From Clostridium sp. LS (GTDB taxonomy: Bacteria > Bacillota > Clostridia > Clostridiales > Clostridiaceae): DNA of 36,009 bases. Both the position numbers and the translations under genes were made by a program. The stretch is from assembly GCF_002760435.1 (NCBI RefSeq), contig NZ_AUUU01000074.1:1-36009 (forward strand), written 5' to 3'. The notes under the pieces are model-generated. The model searched no databases and was not told where the DNA came from. It was given only the letters and a program-made list of their open reading frames with translations. Below are positions 1-7,933 of the stretch, one piece after another; the first letter of the stretch is position 1; each line of letters starts with the position of its first letter.

Positions 1-480
1 ATTGGTGTAGACTTTAGCCAAGAAATGCTTAATGTAGGAGCTGAAAGACTTAATCATTTAGCTAAGGATTATAAGTTTAAATTAATTAAAGGCAGCATTT
101 TAGAATTACCTTTTGAAGAAAATACCGTTGATTGTATTACTATTGCTTTTGGGTTAAGAAATATTCAAGATAAAGGTAAAGCTTTGTCAGAAATGTATAG
201 AGTTTTAAAGCCTGGTGGAAAAGTTGTATGCTTAGAACTATCGAAACCTAATATACCAATTTTAAAAAATATATATGATATATATTTCAATCATGTTTTG
301 CCAACAGTAGGATCAATAGGTACAGGAGATAAAAAAGCATATTATTATCTTAGAGATTCCGTGAATAATTTTATGAACAAAAAGCAGCTTAAAGAAAAGT
401 TTAGTGAGATTGGATTTAAAGATGCAGAGTATGAGTCTTTAACTTTTGGAATTGCATCTATACATTATGGAATTAAGTAA
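1..480 (+). CDS. menG: Demethylmenaquinone methyltransferase, C-terminal part (5' end outside window)
   Basis: The reading frame is open from base 1, so the start and the SAM-binding glycine motif lie upstream of the window. The visible 159 codons begin with IGVDFSQEML, the end of the second SAM-binding strand of UbiE/MenG methyltransferases. They continue with the family landmarks FGLRNIQDK, VLKPGGK and the C-terminal YYYLRDSV and FGIASIHYG blocks. MenG methylates demethylmenaquinone to menaquinone at the membrane; some anaerobic clostridia keep a ubiE-type methyltransferase whose substrate is unproven, so the substrate is inferred from the family. It ends at a strong bidirectional terminator shared with the convergent gene. 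Confidence 0.85.
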   Translation: MGVDFSQEMLNVGAERLNHLAKDYKFKLIKGSILELPFEENTVDCITIAFGLRNIQDKGKALSEMYRVLKPGGKVVCLELSKPNIPILKNIYDIYFNHVLPTVGSIGTGDKKAYYYLRDSVNNFMNKKQLKEKFSEIGFKDAEYESLTFGIASIHYGIK

Positions 481-484
481 ATTA

Positions 485-527
485 AATAATATAGAGGAAG
501 CTAGCAATTAGCCACCTCTATATTATT
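485..527. terminator. Bidirectional terminator between convergent genes
   Basis: A perfect 13-bp inverted repeat (485-497 and 515-527) with a 17-nt loop. Its A-rich left end and T-rich right end (TATTATTTTG) let it work in both directions, for menG and for the convergent gene ending at 536. Confidence 0.85.
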
Positions 528-535
528 TTGTTGTA

Positions 536-1804
536 TTAAATACAAGTATTAACTTCACTAGCAATCTTAAAAAGTATTTTATAATCATCACCAAACGTAC
601 CTAATGAATTAAAGTTCTCGTATAGTTTAGAAAACAACATATACCTTAAAGTAATACATTCTAAGTTTCTAAATGATGGGCGATTTAATTGAGCGATTAT
701 TTCTTTTTCGCGTGAGTCAGGAGCAACTAGGAAAAAGTTATATTGTTTAGAACCAAGTGATGATGCCAAATCAACTAAGCGCAATATTCCTGAATATATA
801 GAGGTGCTTTTTTCTACTTCAAAAGCACATTCAATTTCATCTGTATTTTTATTTATCCAAATAACATCGATAAGGGAAATTGTTCTCAAAACTTCTTTTT
901 GAAGCTCTAGTGGTGGAAGTTCAGATAAAGTGATAAATTCTAAGCTCTTTCCATCAAGAGATTTTGTCCTATCGTTAACAGCAACGAAGACATCATAACC
1001 TAGGCTTCTACCTACCTCAGTTAACATGAATTGTACCTTTAAATGTTCTGATTCTTCTTTAACTTCATTTTCTACTTCAAGACGGCGCTTATTTAATGCC
1101 TTTTCTAATTTACTTTTCTCAAAGTTTAGAGAAGTTTCCCAATTTTCACTTAAAGAAATTTTTCCAGTACCTACATCAAATAATAAACCTGATATAGCAC
1201 CTAAGTCTTTTGATAATAAAGGATTCAGTCCTTCATTAGTTTTTATAATTACTTCTCTCATATGTAAATAATCAGTCCAGGAACCAAGTTTTTTATTATC
1301 ATAAAAAATTGCATTAAATCCATTTACCATAGCCGTATTAAATGGAGGCATTAGTGTAGGATGCAAGAAATAGAGTATATTAGCTACAGCTGGACCTAAG
1401 CCTTTTATCTTATAGCTATCTAACTTTATAATTTCTTTTATTAGTTTATCTTCAGCATTAGCTGATAAACAAGATTCCAAGAACTGTCCAAATATTTTCT
1501 TATTTTCTTCATTTTCATAAATATCAGGAATTCTAAGCTTTGGTTTCCAGAAGAATGGATGTGCTGCGCCTTCAAAAACTTGTTTTTGTTCTGTTATACA
1601 TTTAAGTACAAATTCTAATGGAGAACCTTTAAAATCATTTCCAAAAGAATTATTTTTAATAGAACTGATGACATCTATAACTCCACGTCTTATTGATCTA
1701 AATGCTTTAAGTCTAGTTTCGTTATATGTAAACCATGTATTGTAAACAGATTCTGAATCAGTTTTATATTGATTAACGAGTCTAATCATATTTGAATTAT
1801 CCAT
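536..1804 (-). CDS. Uncharacterised protein with HhH-like segment and possible PD-(D/E)XK-like C-terminal region
   Basis: A protein of 422 residues of a family I do not recognise by name. The start is the ATG at 1804, preceded by TATGGAGGC; the frame is open further upstream but without a ribosome site. The N-terminal half contains a segment [17 protein letters not shown] resembling the helix-hairpin-helix/GPD region of DNA glycosylases. The middle is charged and probably helical (about residues 235-265). The C-terminal third carries a D-V-I-W strand followed by [12 protein letters not shown], an arrangement compatible with a degenerate PD-(D/E)XK nuclease core. Both domain statements are inference. 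It stands alone, convergent with menG and divergent from an Abi-like remnant, so a defence role is plausible but unproven. Confidence 0.7.
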   Translation of the reverse strand: MDNSNMIRLVNQYKTDSESVYNTWFTYNETRLKAFRSIRRGVIDVISSIKNNSFGNDFKGSPLEFVLKCITEQKQVFEGAAHPFFWKPKLRIPDIYENEENKKIFGQFLESCLSANAEDKLIKEIIKLDSYKIKGLGPAVANILYFLHPTLMPPFNTAMVNGFNAIFYDNKKLGSWTDYLHMREVIIKTNEGLNPLLSKDLGAISGLLFDVGTGKISLSENWETSLNFEKSKLEKALNKRRLEVENEVKEESEHLKVQFMLTEVGRSLGYDVFVAVNDRTKSLDGKSLEFITLSELPPLELQKEVLRTISLIDVIWINKNTDEIECAFEVEKSTSIYSGILRLVDLASSLGSKQYNFFLVAPDSREKEIIAQLNRPSFRNLECITLRYMLFSKLYENFNSLGTFGDDYKILFKIASEVNTCI

Positions 1805-1869
1805 GCGTATGCCTCCATAATATGTTTTCATAATATTTAGGATAGCATAAAACAGCAATAATATATATA

Positions 1870-2057
1870 TGTAAGCATAGAAGAGATAGAAATAACACAT
1901 CATTCGTTAAAAATTTCAAAAACAGTTATGTAGAAGTTAAATTACCTTTTTATGCAGCAATTGAATTATTCAGTTTAGGATGCTCTCGAAATTCTTTGGC
2001 AATTTAAAACCTGAAGATAAAATGGCAGTTGCTAAAGACAGTTATATATATTTTTAA
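1870..2057 (+). pseudogene. Frameshifted fragment of an Abi_2 (AbiD/AbiF-like) abortive-infection protein
   Basis: One frame (about 1870-1979) reads [15 protein letters not shown] then VKLPFYAAIELFSLG. The next frame, starting with the ATG at 1980, continues with MLSKFFGNLKPEDKMAVAK and stops at 2057. Joined, these give the Abi_2 signature of an aromatic-A-x-I-E-L-F-S-x-G segment followed by x-L-S-K-x-x-x-N-L-K-x-E-D-K. Inserting one base near 1979 (GGATG to GGAATG) would restore the frame. The N-terminal half is absent, and the fragment abuts the start of the divergent gene at 1804. Family assignment is from motif memory; the frameshift is read directly. Confidence 0.5.
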
Positions 2058-2146
2058 TTATAAATAAAGAAGATAGAATTTTATTGTACTTGGAGATTAT
2101 GGTAAAATAAATATAATTAAATTTATAAATGAAAGGAAAAATTACA

Positions 2147-3214
2147 ATGAATAAATTGAAGTTTTATCCAATTATGATGGCATTATTAGCGTCAATCTTA
2201 TTTGGAGCAAGCGCTCCTATAACAAAGATGCTTTTGGGAGAAATTCAACCTATTCCTCTTGCTTCATTTTTATATCTTGGTAGTGGGATAGGTTTGTTAA
2301 TTTTTCAGATTGTAAATTTGACAATTAAAAAGCAAGGAATAAATGAAGCATCTTTGAATAAAAGGGATTTTATCTGGTTATTTGGTGCAATTATCTTTGG
2401 AGGCATTATAGCTCCTATTATTTTATTAAGTAGTCTTAAAATAGCACCCGCTTCAACTGCTTCATTGTTGTTAAATTTTGAAGGGGTTGCTACAACAATA
2501 ATTGCAATAGTATTCTTTAAAGAAAATGTAGGAAAACAAATTTTAGGGGCTATAGCATTAATTACAATTGCAAGTATTGTTTTATCATGGGATTTTACAA
2601 ATCAATGGGGACTTTCAATAGGGGCACTAGGAATTATAATAGCTTGTTTATGTTGGGGGATTGATAATAACTTTACAAGAAATATTTCCTCAAAAAATCC
2701 ATTCTCAATTGTTACAATCAAAGGAATAGCAGCAGGTATATTTTCACTTGTTTTATCAATAGTGCTAAAAAATCAAATTCCAGATTTGAAAGTTATAATA
2801 GTCGCTATGATAATTGGATTTTTCTGTTATGGTTTAAGTATAGTATTATTCGTATTTGCTATGAGGGATTTAGGAAGTGCGAGAACTAGTGCATTATTTG
2901 CAACTGCTCCATTCATTGGTTCTATTTTATCTATTATCTTACTAGGTGATATTCCAAGTAAAGTATTTTTTGTATCTTTACCTATTATGATTATTGGAGC
3001 GGTACTTTTATTAAAGGAAGAGCATGTGCATAAACATAAACATGAAAGTATAGAGCATGAGCATAGGCATAATCATAATGATGGCCATCATGACCACGAA
3101 CATAGATACAAGCAGGGGGGCGTAAAAGAGTATCATTCCCATTTACATACGCATAATTCCATAGAGCATACCCACCCACATTTACCAGATATTCATCATA
3201 GACATGTACATTAA
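2147..3214 (+). CDS. EamA/DMT-family transporter with a His-rich C-terminal tail
   Basis: A protein of 355 residues. The ATG at 2147 is preferred to the one at 2129 because GAAAGGAAA lies 9 nt before it. About ten hydrophobic segments fall in two EamA repeats; the first shows the typical start FGASAPITKML and the second begins near GLSIGALGIIIACLCWG. From about residue 293 the last 63 residues form a cytoplasmic or extracellular tail with 23 histidines in H-x-H and H-H pairs plus acidic residues, suited to binding Zn, Ni or Co. EamA members export metabolites and sometimes metals; the substrate here is inferred from the tail only. It lies upstream of a manganese riboswitch gene but has its own leader, and no clear terminator separates them. 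Confidence 0.85.
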   Translation: MNKLKFYPIMMALLASILFGASAPITKMLLGEIQPIPLASFLYLGSGIGLLIFQIVNLTIKKQGINEASLNKRDFIWLFGAIIFGGIIAPIILLSSLKIAPASTASLLLNFEGVATTIIAIVFFKENVGKQILGAIALITIASIVLSWDFTNQWGLSIGALGIIIACLCWGIDNNFTRNISSKNPFSIVTIKGIAAGIFSLVLSIVLKNQIPDLKVIIVAMIIGFFCYGLSIVLFVFAMRDLGSARTSALFATAPFIGSILSIILLGDIPSKVFFVSLPIMIIGAVLLLKEEHVHKHKHESIEHEHRHNHNDGHHDHEHRYKQGGVKEYHSHLHTHNSIEHTHPHLPDIHHRHVH

Positions 3215-3299
3215 ATAAATCTAAAATGCTTGATGAGTTTATATTGGGATTTATTGACAGCGGATGGAATCTGCTGTAAAATTAATAAGTGAAAATTTG

Positions 3300-3410
3300 A
3301 TTTAAAGTTAAGAGGGAGTAACTGCCTTTAAAAAGGTGATAAAGTCAACATACTGACCTTGGGTCTGGCTTTATTGTAACTAATTTTTAGTTAAGTGAGA
3401 CTTTTAGCGC
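3300..3410 (+). promoter_or_regulatory. yybP-ykoY-type manganese riboswitch aptamer
   Basis: The leader of the GDT1-type gene shows the layout of this class. A 5' P1 strand TTAAAGT is followed by the loop sequence GGGAGTA (3313-3319). A P3 arm pairs ATAAAGTC (3338-3345) with GGCTTTAT (3367-3374) and encloses CAACATACT. A short hairpin AACTA/TAGTT follows (3378-3392), then GTGAGACTTTTA closes P1. The class senses Mn2+ and activates Mn2+ exporters, exactly the kind of gene that follows. Boundaries are approximate because they were drawn by eye. Confidence 0.8.
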
Positions 3411-3425
3411 AATATTAGTGTTGTG

Positions 3426-3467
3426 TTATAAATCTTTTTTTGATGAGTTATCAAGAAAGATTTATAA
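3426..3467 (+). promoter_or_regulatory. Probable expression-platform hairpin of the riboswitch
   Basis: A perfect 12-bp inverted repeat TTATAAATCTTT / AAAGATTTATAA with an 18-nt loop lies right after the aptamer. The left arm contains a T7 run (3434-3440) that could be the U-tract of an alternative terminator formed with the preceding CGCAA...TTGTG stem (3409-3425). The two structures would compete, a plausible on/off switch. The exact platform cannot be settled by eye. Confidence 0.5.
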
Positions 3468-3556
3468 GAAGATGCTTTATTGTGCTGATGGTCTTTATTT
3501 TTTATAAAATAACACTAAAGGAGTTAATTAAATTAATATAAATGGAGGTATTAAAA

Positions 3557-4288
3557 ATGGCATCATTTATCAAGGCATTATTACTAGTGGTAGTTGCAGA
3601 AATGGGGGATAAAACGCAGCTACTAGCAATGGCAATGGCAGGCAAATACAAGGCTAAACAGGTATTGACTGGGGTTTTAATTGCAACTATTTTAAATCAC
3701 GTATTAGCAGTTGCAGTTGGAAGTTATTTAAGCTCCTTAATTCCTATGAATCTTGTAAAAATAATAGCAGCAATTTCTTTTTTAGCCTTTGGCCTTTGGA
3801 CAATTCGTGGAGATAAATTAGAAGATGAGGAAAACAAAAAAGTGAAATTTAGCCCAATTGTCACAGTGGCTATTGCATTTTTTATAGCAGAAATGGGTGA
3901 TAAGACTCAGCTTATGACAATAACAATAGCAGCAGAAAATCGGCAGCCACTTCTTATTTTAATGGGAACAACAGTTGGAATGCTTGTTGCAGATGGTATA
4001 GGTATTTTGGGCGGAGCATGGATGTGCAGGCATATACCAGAAGTATATATAAAGTGGGTAGCAGGTGTAGTATTCATGTTCTTTGGAACATTGACTTTAT
4101 ATAATGTAGTTCCAGCAGCATTTTTAGGACCAGTATATTTAGTTTTATACTTAGCTCTTATGGGAGCACTTATCTATATCTTTGGAGTAAAACTTGCATA
4201 TTTTGATCAAGTATGTGATATAGCATTAAATAAGATAGATGAGCCATCTGAAATGGAAAGTGAAGAAGAAATAAAGAAAAGAGCTTAA
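3557..4288 (+). CDS. GDT1/TMEM165 (UPF0016) family Mn2+ exporter
   Basis: A membrane protein of 243 residues with six predicted transmembrane segments in two homologous halves. Each half carries the family signature E-x-G-D-K-T: E15-M-G-D-K-T20 and E112-M-G-D-K-T117. The acidic residues of these motifs form the cation site. The ATG at 3557 is chosen over 3542 because GGAGG (3544-3548) precedes it by 8 nt. Bacterial members export manganese, and the riboswitch directly upstream supports Mn2+ as the substrate. The protein ends in an acidic/basic tail and is followed by a terminator, so it is monocistronic. Confidence 0.92.
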   Translation: MASFIKALLLVVVAEMGDKTQLLAMAMAGKYKAKQVLTGVLIATILNHVLAVAVGSYLSSLIPMNLVKIIAAISFLAFGLWTIRGDKLEDEENKKVKFSPIVTVAIAFFIAEMGDKTQLMTITIAAENRQPLLILMGTTVGMLVADGIGILGGAWMCRHIPEVYIKWVAGVVFMFFGTLTLYNVVPAAFLGPVYLVLYLALMGALIYIFGVKLAYFDQVCDIALNKIDEPSEMESEEEIKKRA

Positions 4289-4338
4289 TATTAAATTAAA
4301 TAATAATTAATGTAAAACATAATTAATAGCAGTTTATA

Positions 4339-4369
4339 ATAGAGTTATGGAAAGTTACCATAGCTCTAT
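4339..4369 (+). terminator. Intrinsic terminator after the Mn2+ exporter
   Basis: An ATAGAGTTATGG / CCATAGCTCTAT stem with a 7-nt loop and one mismatch, followed by TTATAG. The U-tract is weak. Confidence 0.65.
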
Positions 4370-4559
4370 TTATAGTATAAAGATCATTTTTGAATATATT
4401 TTAACACTTACTTTATTAAAACTATTTTCTGATTTATTATAGTTAAATTTATTATATCCAAACAGCTTTTACTTTCAACAGTATGATAAGAGAGTAACAG
4501 TTAGCGGGAAAACTAATATAATGGAATTGATATTGAATTATTGTATGGGAGAAATTAAC

Positions 4560-5504
4560 GTGTTGTCTAGTAGTAAATTTATACGACAATCATTAGAATT
4601 ACATCTTTTCTTTGCAAGAATTATGAAGGAGCATTCATTTTTCTTGGAAATAGGTTTTACACCAAAGAATTCAAATTATGCAGATGAAGCAGATGCTTTT
4701 AGAATGGGCTTCGATAATCTTTTATGTGATGTAATTACTATTTCTGAAGGTGTTGTAAGCAGTGATGTGTTAAAATCGGGTGAAGTGGTAACCCCTTTTA
4801 CCCTTGAAGCTGAAAAAGCATCAGCATATTTTACAGGAGTGAAAATCGCTACTAATCTTACTAAAATGGAAGCTGAATTAATGAATAATTCTTTTAGCAG
4901 ACATAATCATGAGTCACTTGAGAAAAAAGTATCTGCAATTAACAATAGAGCATTGGAATTAACTAGAGGCTTAATAAGATTTAAGACAGGAATATTATCA
5001 GATGTTTTGTCTTGTAGGATATTTACAGTTAATTATCCTTTGCTTATAGATCATATTCTAAGAGAAGCAAAGTTTTATTTTACCCTAGTTCAAAGGCTAC
5101 AAAATCGTGAAGAAATTAATCTAGAGAGAGAAGCTTATGAGCAAGAAGCTTTCTGGAATAGAATTATGGCTGAACATTCAAAATTTATACGAGGATTACT
5201 AGATCCAACTGAAGATGAATTAATAAATACAGCAAACAATTTTGGACATCAGTTTGATATGTTAACACGAGAAGCAAGATTAGCTATGGATAAATCAATA
5301 CCAATTTCTAAAGTTACAGATGATAGTTTAAAAGCAACTGAAGCAATAAGGAAATTTAAAGCTCAAGGTACTCAGGGATTAGTAGAGTGTAAAATCAAAT
5401 CTATAATAATACCATTACTAGGTGATCATACTTTACGTGAAGCAAGTCACTATTTACGTTTACTAAAAATATTTAGAAAAGTTGAAGAGTGTGACTGCGA
5501 ATAA
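4560..5504 (+). CDS. DUF2935 domain protein, two homologous helical halves
   Basis: A protein of about 314 residues matching DUF2935. Two halves repeat the same landmarks: R-I-M-K-E-H-S-F-F near residue 20 and R-I-M-A-E-H-S-K-F near residue 205, and D-H-I-L-R-E-A-K-F-Y and D-H-T-L-R-E-A-S-H-Y at the ends of the halves. The regularly spaced E and H residues in helices would suit a metal site, but no activity is known to me. The start is uncertain: GTG at 4560 gives the usual family beginning LSSSKFIRQSLELHLFF and has GGGAGA 7 nt upstream; an ATG at 4521 with a poorer site would add 13 residues. Single gene with its own terminator. Confidence 0.85.
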   Translation: MLSSSKFIRQSLELHLFFARIMKEHSFFLEIGFTPKNSNYADEADAFRMGFDNLLCDVITISEGVVSSDVLKSGEVVTPFTLEAEKASAYFTGVKIATNLTKMEAELMNNSFSRHNHESLEKKVSAINNRALELTRGLIRFKTGILSDVLSCRIFTVNYPLLIDHILREAKFYFTLVQRLQNREEINLEREAYEQEAFWNRIMAEHSKFIRGLLDPTEDELINTANNFGHQFDMLTREARLAMDKSIPISKVTDDSLKATEAIRKFKAQGTQGLVECKIKSIIIPLLGDHTLREASHYLRLLKIFRKVEECDCE

Positions 5505-5556
5505 TAATAGATTAGAATATATAGCTTATTGTGAGAATTTTATAAGCTAGAGAAGA

Positions 5557-5587
5557 ATAGGTGTATATGATTAGCATATGCACTTAT
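5557..5587 (+). terminator. Terminator hairpin after the DUF2935 gene
   Basis: ATAGGTGTATATG pairs with CATATGCACTTAT across a 5-nt loop (one wobble per few pairs), followed by TTATATTG. The rest of 5505-5831 holds a second hairpin, AAAAGATGAAA / TTTCACCTTTT near 5744-5784, just upstream of ymaF, and no gene that I can support. Confidence 0.6.
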
Positions 5588-5831
5588 TTATATTGAATTC
5601 TCTATGTATATAACAATGAAGAAGAATAATGATTATGCAGAGTAATTGTAGCAATTAGCATGATAATTTTTTTATGCCGTTTCCGGTTTCTTTAAATTTT
5701 AGATATACTTGTTATAAAGTTCTGAGTAGTCCTCATTAGATATTAAAAGATGAAAAGTAGTGATTATATATTTCACCTTTTAAAATTCAATGAATAGTAT
5801 ATAGTATTGAAATTATTTGGAGGAAATTTTA

Positions 5832-6227
5832 ATGGAAAATAGTTATAACAACTACGGTAGTTATGATAATCAAAATCAGAATCAAACTGCTAAAAGAGAA
5901 ACTCATAATCATGAATTCCAATCAAGTGTAGATTATGTAAAGGATGATGAAGGAATAGAACATAGTCATCATATCGCAGGTGTTACTGGGCCTTCGATTA
6001 GGCATGGTCAATCCCATGTTCACAAAGTAAATGTCTTTATAGATACATCTAGTCATCATTATCATGAAATAAGTGGCACTACTGGTCCAGCTCTTTATGT
6101 TAATGGAAGAAAACATGTTCACTTATTGAGAGGAACAACAACTTATGATGATGGGCATGAGCATAATTATTATTTTACAACTCTAGTAGAAGATCCTACA
6201 AGCATACTAAAAGATAATAACTACTAA
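5832..6227 (+). CDS. YmaF family His-rich protein, copy 1
   Basis: A protein of 131 residues of the YmaF family. The ATG at 5832 follows GGAGG with an 8-nt gap. After a Asn/Gln-rich head (about residues 1-20) come repeated blocks of the form H-x-H ... G-x-T-G-P: HNHEF, HSHHIAGVTG, HVHKV, HHYHEISGTTG, HVHLLRGTT and HEHNYYF. The pattern predicts a small beta-rich protein studded with His pairs, likely to bind divalent metal. The function of the family is not established. A second copy lies 200 bp away in the opposite direction, and a good terminator separates the two. Confidence 0.88.
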   Translation: MENSYNNYGSYDNQNQNQTAKRETHNHEFQSSVDYVKDDEGIEHSHHIAGVTGPSIRHGQSHVHKVNVFIDTSSHHYHEISGTTGPALYVNGRKHVHLLRGTTTYDDGHEHNYYFTTLVEDPTSILKDNNY

Positions 6228-6345
6228 AGAAATCTTATAGAAAGTATTATATTCATAGTAAAATCACCTAGCTTAACACATTCAATTGTAATTTATTTTA
6301 TTATCTTTTGCCACATATTCACTTAACAAGTTCTTTCGAAAAACT

Positions 6346-6381
6346 AGAGCTTGCATCTATGAATGATGCAAGCTCTTTTTA
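6346..6381 (+). terminator. Strong intrinsic terminator between the two ymaF genes
   Basis: A perfect 12-bp stem AGAGCTTGCATC / GATGCAAGCTCT with a 7-nt loop, followed by TTTTTATT. It serves the forward copy. Confidence 0.9.
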
Positions 6382-6434
6382 TTATAATGAAAAATGACTT
6401 AATAAAGTCTTCTCCCTAATTAATTCAATTTAAC

Positions 6435-6818
6435 TTATACAAGAGGACTATTAATTTGTGTTGTAAAAAGAAACTCATGATTATGATTATCATCAGTAGT
6501 TGTAATGCCACTAATAAGATGCACATGTTTGTTGGTATTTGGAATAGGAACATCAAGTCCAGTTGTTCCCCCTATTTCATGATGGTGATCAAGGAAATCT
6601 GTATTAATTATTCCAAATGCATGCACATGCCGACCCCCTCCAACTTGTATAACCTCACTTGTAACACCTGCTACACGATGATTATGCCTATCTTCCCCTT
6701 CTTCCGCTAATTTAACGCTTTCTTCGAATTCATGCACATGCGTTTGTGTCCCAGTGCATGTCTGTGTCACAGCAACTGTCTGTGTTTCTGTGATACTATC
6801 AGTGTTCAAAAAAATCAT
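6435..6818 (-). CDS. YmaF family His-rich protein, copy 2
   Basis: A protein of 127 residues, homologous to the forward copy at 5832-6227. The start ATG at 6818 has AAGGAGGAA upstream; a longer frame to 6851 lacks a ribosome site. The Thr/Gln-rich head (TETQTVAVTQTCTGTQ) differs from copy 1, but the same blocks follow: HVHEFEESV, HNHRVAGVTS, HVHAFG, HHHEIGGTTG, HVHLISGITT and HNHEFLF. The convergent arrangement suggests an old duplication with inversion, followed by divergence. Downstream of a Cys-rich micropeptide on the same strand (ends at 6918), with which it may be co-transcribed. Confidence 0.88.
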   Translation of the reverse strand: MIFLNTDSITETQTVAVTQTCTGTQTHVHEFEESVKLAEEGEDRHNHRVAGVTSEVIQVGGGRHVHAFGIINTDFLDHHHEIGGTTGLDVPIPNTNKHVHLISGITTTDDNHNHEFLFTTQINSPLV

Positions 6819-6917
6819 AACTATTTCCTCCTTGGTAATACAACAATACATTTAAGAAATAGGCCTATCTATACCTTAATGCATAATATTTAAATTGTAC
6901 GGAAAATTAATAGTGTG

Positions 6918-6989
6918 TTAGAAACAACAAGATCTTCTACAACATCTACAACGCCTGTGACATCTAAAAAATGGGCAACAACATAACAT
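6918..6989 (-). CDS. Cys/Arg-rich micropeptide, 23 residues
   Basis: A very short frame with an unusually good initiation signal. The ATG at 6989 is preceded by GGAGAGGTGAT, a near-full match to the 16S anti-Shine-Dalgarno, ending about 6-8 nt before the start. The product reads MLCCCPFFRC then HRRCRCCRRSCCF: 9 Cys, 6 Arg, 1 His and a C-terminal Phe, with no acidic residue. The composition suggests thiolate metal binding or redox-active clusters, or a spore-coat type peptide. The stop lies 100 bp before the YmaF copy 2 start on the same strand. I know no family; coding is inferred from the ribosome site and composition. Confidence 0.55.
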   Translation of the reverse strand: MLCCCPFFRCHRRCRCCRRSCCF

Positions 6990-7082
6990 ATTAATCACCT
7001 CTCCTCTTTTGTATACTATAATATATTCACAACATATAATAATTGTTTCTAAATATAATACATAATCTTATTCTTAAAAAGA

Positions 7083-7541
7083 TTAATAATATCTTGCCCA
7101 AACATCTTTAGTAAAGCCATAATCAATAATAACAGGTCTCCCTTTAATTGTCCCCCAGCTACTTGCCCTCTCCAAATCATCTAACAATAAATTATAATCC
7201 TGCTTAATATTTCGTAGGTCTTTTGATTTAATCAATTCACTTGTATTTCTAACATCGAAAAACATACATACATATGAAAGATCATATACCTTATCTGCTT
7301 TTTCCATTATTAGCAAATTAAAGTCATTCGAAACTTTTACAACCTTTGCGAATAAATCAGAATTATCATAACATGAAATACTATACTCACATTTATTTTG
7401 TGCAATTCCTGCCATATTTCTTGCTACTTTGATTATATACCCGTTTCCCAAGTCAAATACATCTCTGCAAGATCCAGAACCAATATATCTATAATATCCT
7501 CGTTTTATATTAAACTTAATCTTATCAAATACACAAATCAT
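7083..7541 (-). CDS. Small kinase-like protein
   Basis: A protein of 152 residues. The ATG at 7541 (AGGTG 5 nt upstream) is preferred to the GTG at 7550. It shows a reduced protein-kinase-like pattern: a Gly-rich loop IGSGSCRDVF, a strand with the likely ATP lysine YIIKVA about 12 residues on, a hinge-like LLIMEKADKVYDL, and IIDYGF near the end in the place of the DFG metal-binding motif. A canonical HRD catalytic loop is not visible, so it may be a pseudokinase or a minimal aminoglycoside-kinase-like fold. Such proteins are common near prophages in Firmicutes, but no other phage gene is adjacent. Function unknown. Confidence 0.7.
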   Translation of the reverse strand: MICVFDKIKFNIKRGYYRYIGSGSCRDVFDLGNGYIIKVARNMAGIAQNKCEYSISCYDNSDLFAKVVKVSNDFNLLIMEKADKVYDLSYVCMFFDVRNTSELIKSKDLRNIKQDYNLLLDDLERASSWGTIKGRPVIIDYGFTKDVWARYY

Positions 7542-7728
7542 TTCAAACACCTGCTTGTGATAATCTCTTTATACTCATTAGTAAATATCTTCATGTTATA
7601 TTATTCGAGCTATAATGTATTTGTTCATCCTACAACTTTTTACTTGATAGTTACATTTTCTGTATATTCTGTTATATTAACTCATAATGACTTAGGTACA
7701 ATTATTTATAATATAAATATTATTTATA

Positions 7729-7755
7729 TAAAAAAAGCGAGCCATAAAGGCTCAC
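7729..7755 (-). terminator. Minus-strand intrinsic terminator with no intact gene before it
   Basis: Read on the minus strand, GTGAGCC / GGCTCGC with a 5-nt loop is followed by seven T. The only minus-strand frame upstream is the truncated gene at 7934-8230. The 392 bp from 7542 to 7933 hold this terminator, a GCTGC...GCAGC hairpin (7866-7890) and no gene I can support. Confidence 0.8.
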
Positions 7756-7933
7756 AAAAGTTACATAATTCACTCATTCAAATAATAAGAGAACTACATG
7801 AAATTTTAAGAATTACAATTGATTTTACTACTATTTTTTCAATAATAATAGAAGACGGTACATAGCTGCTTAAAAAATAGTTTTGCAGCATCTTTATATA
7901 TTTTTATATCTATAAATTAGTGTTTAATATATA

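Noticed and set aside
7398..7865. 155-codon forward reading frame
   Set aside because: Its first third is antisense to the kinase-like gene and the rest is Ile/Tyr/Ser-rich AT translation crossing a minus-strand terminator; no ribosome site.
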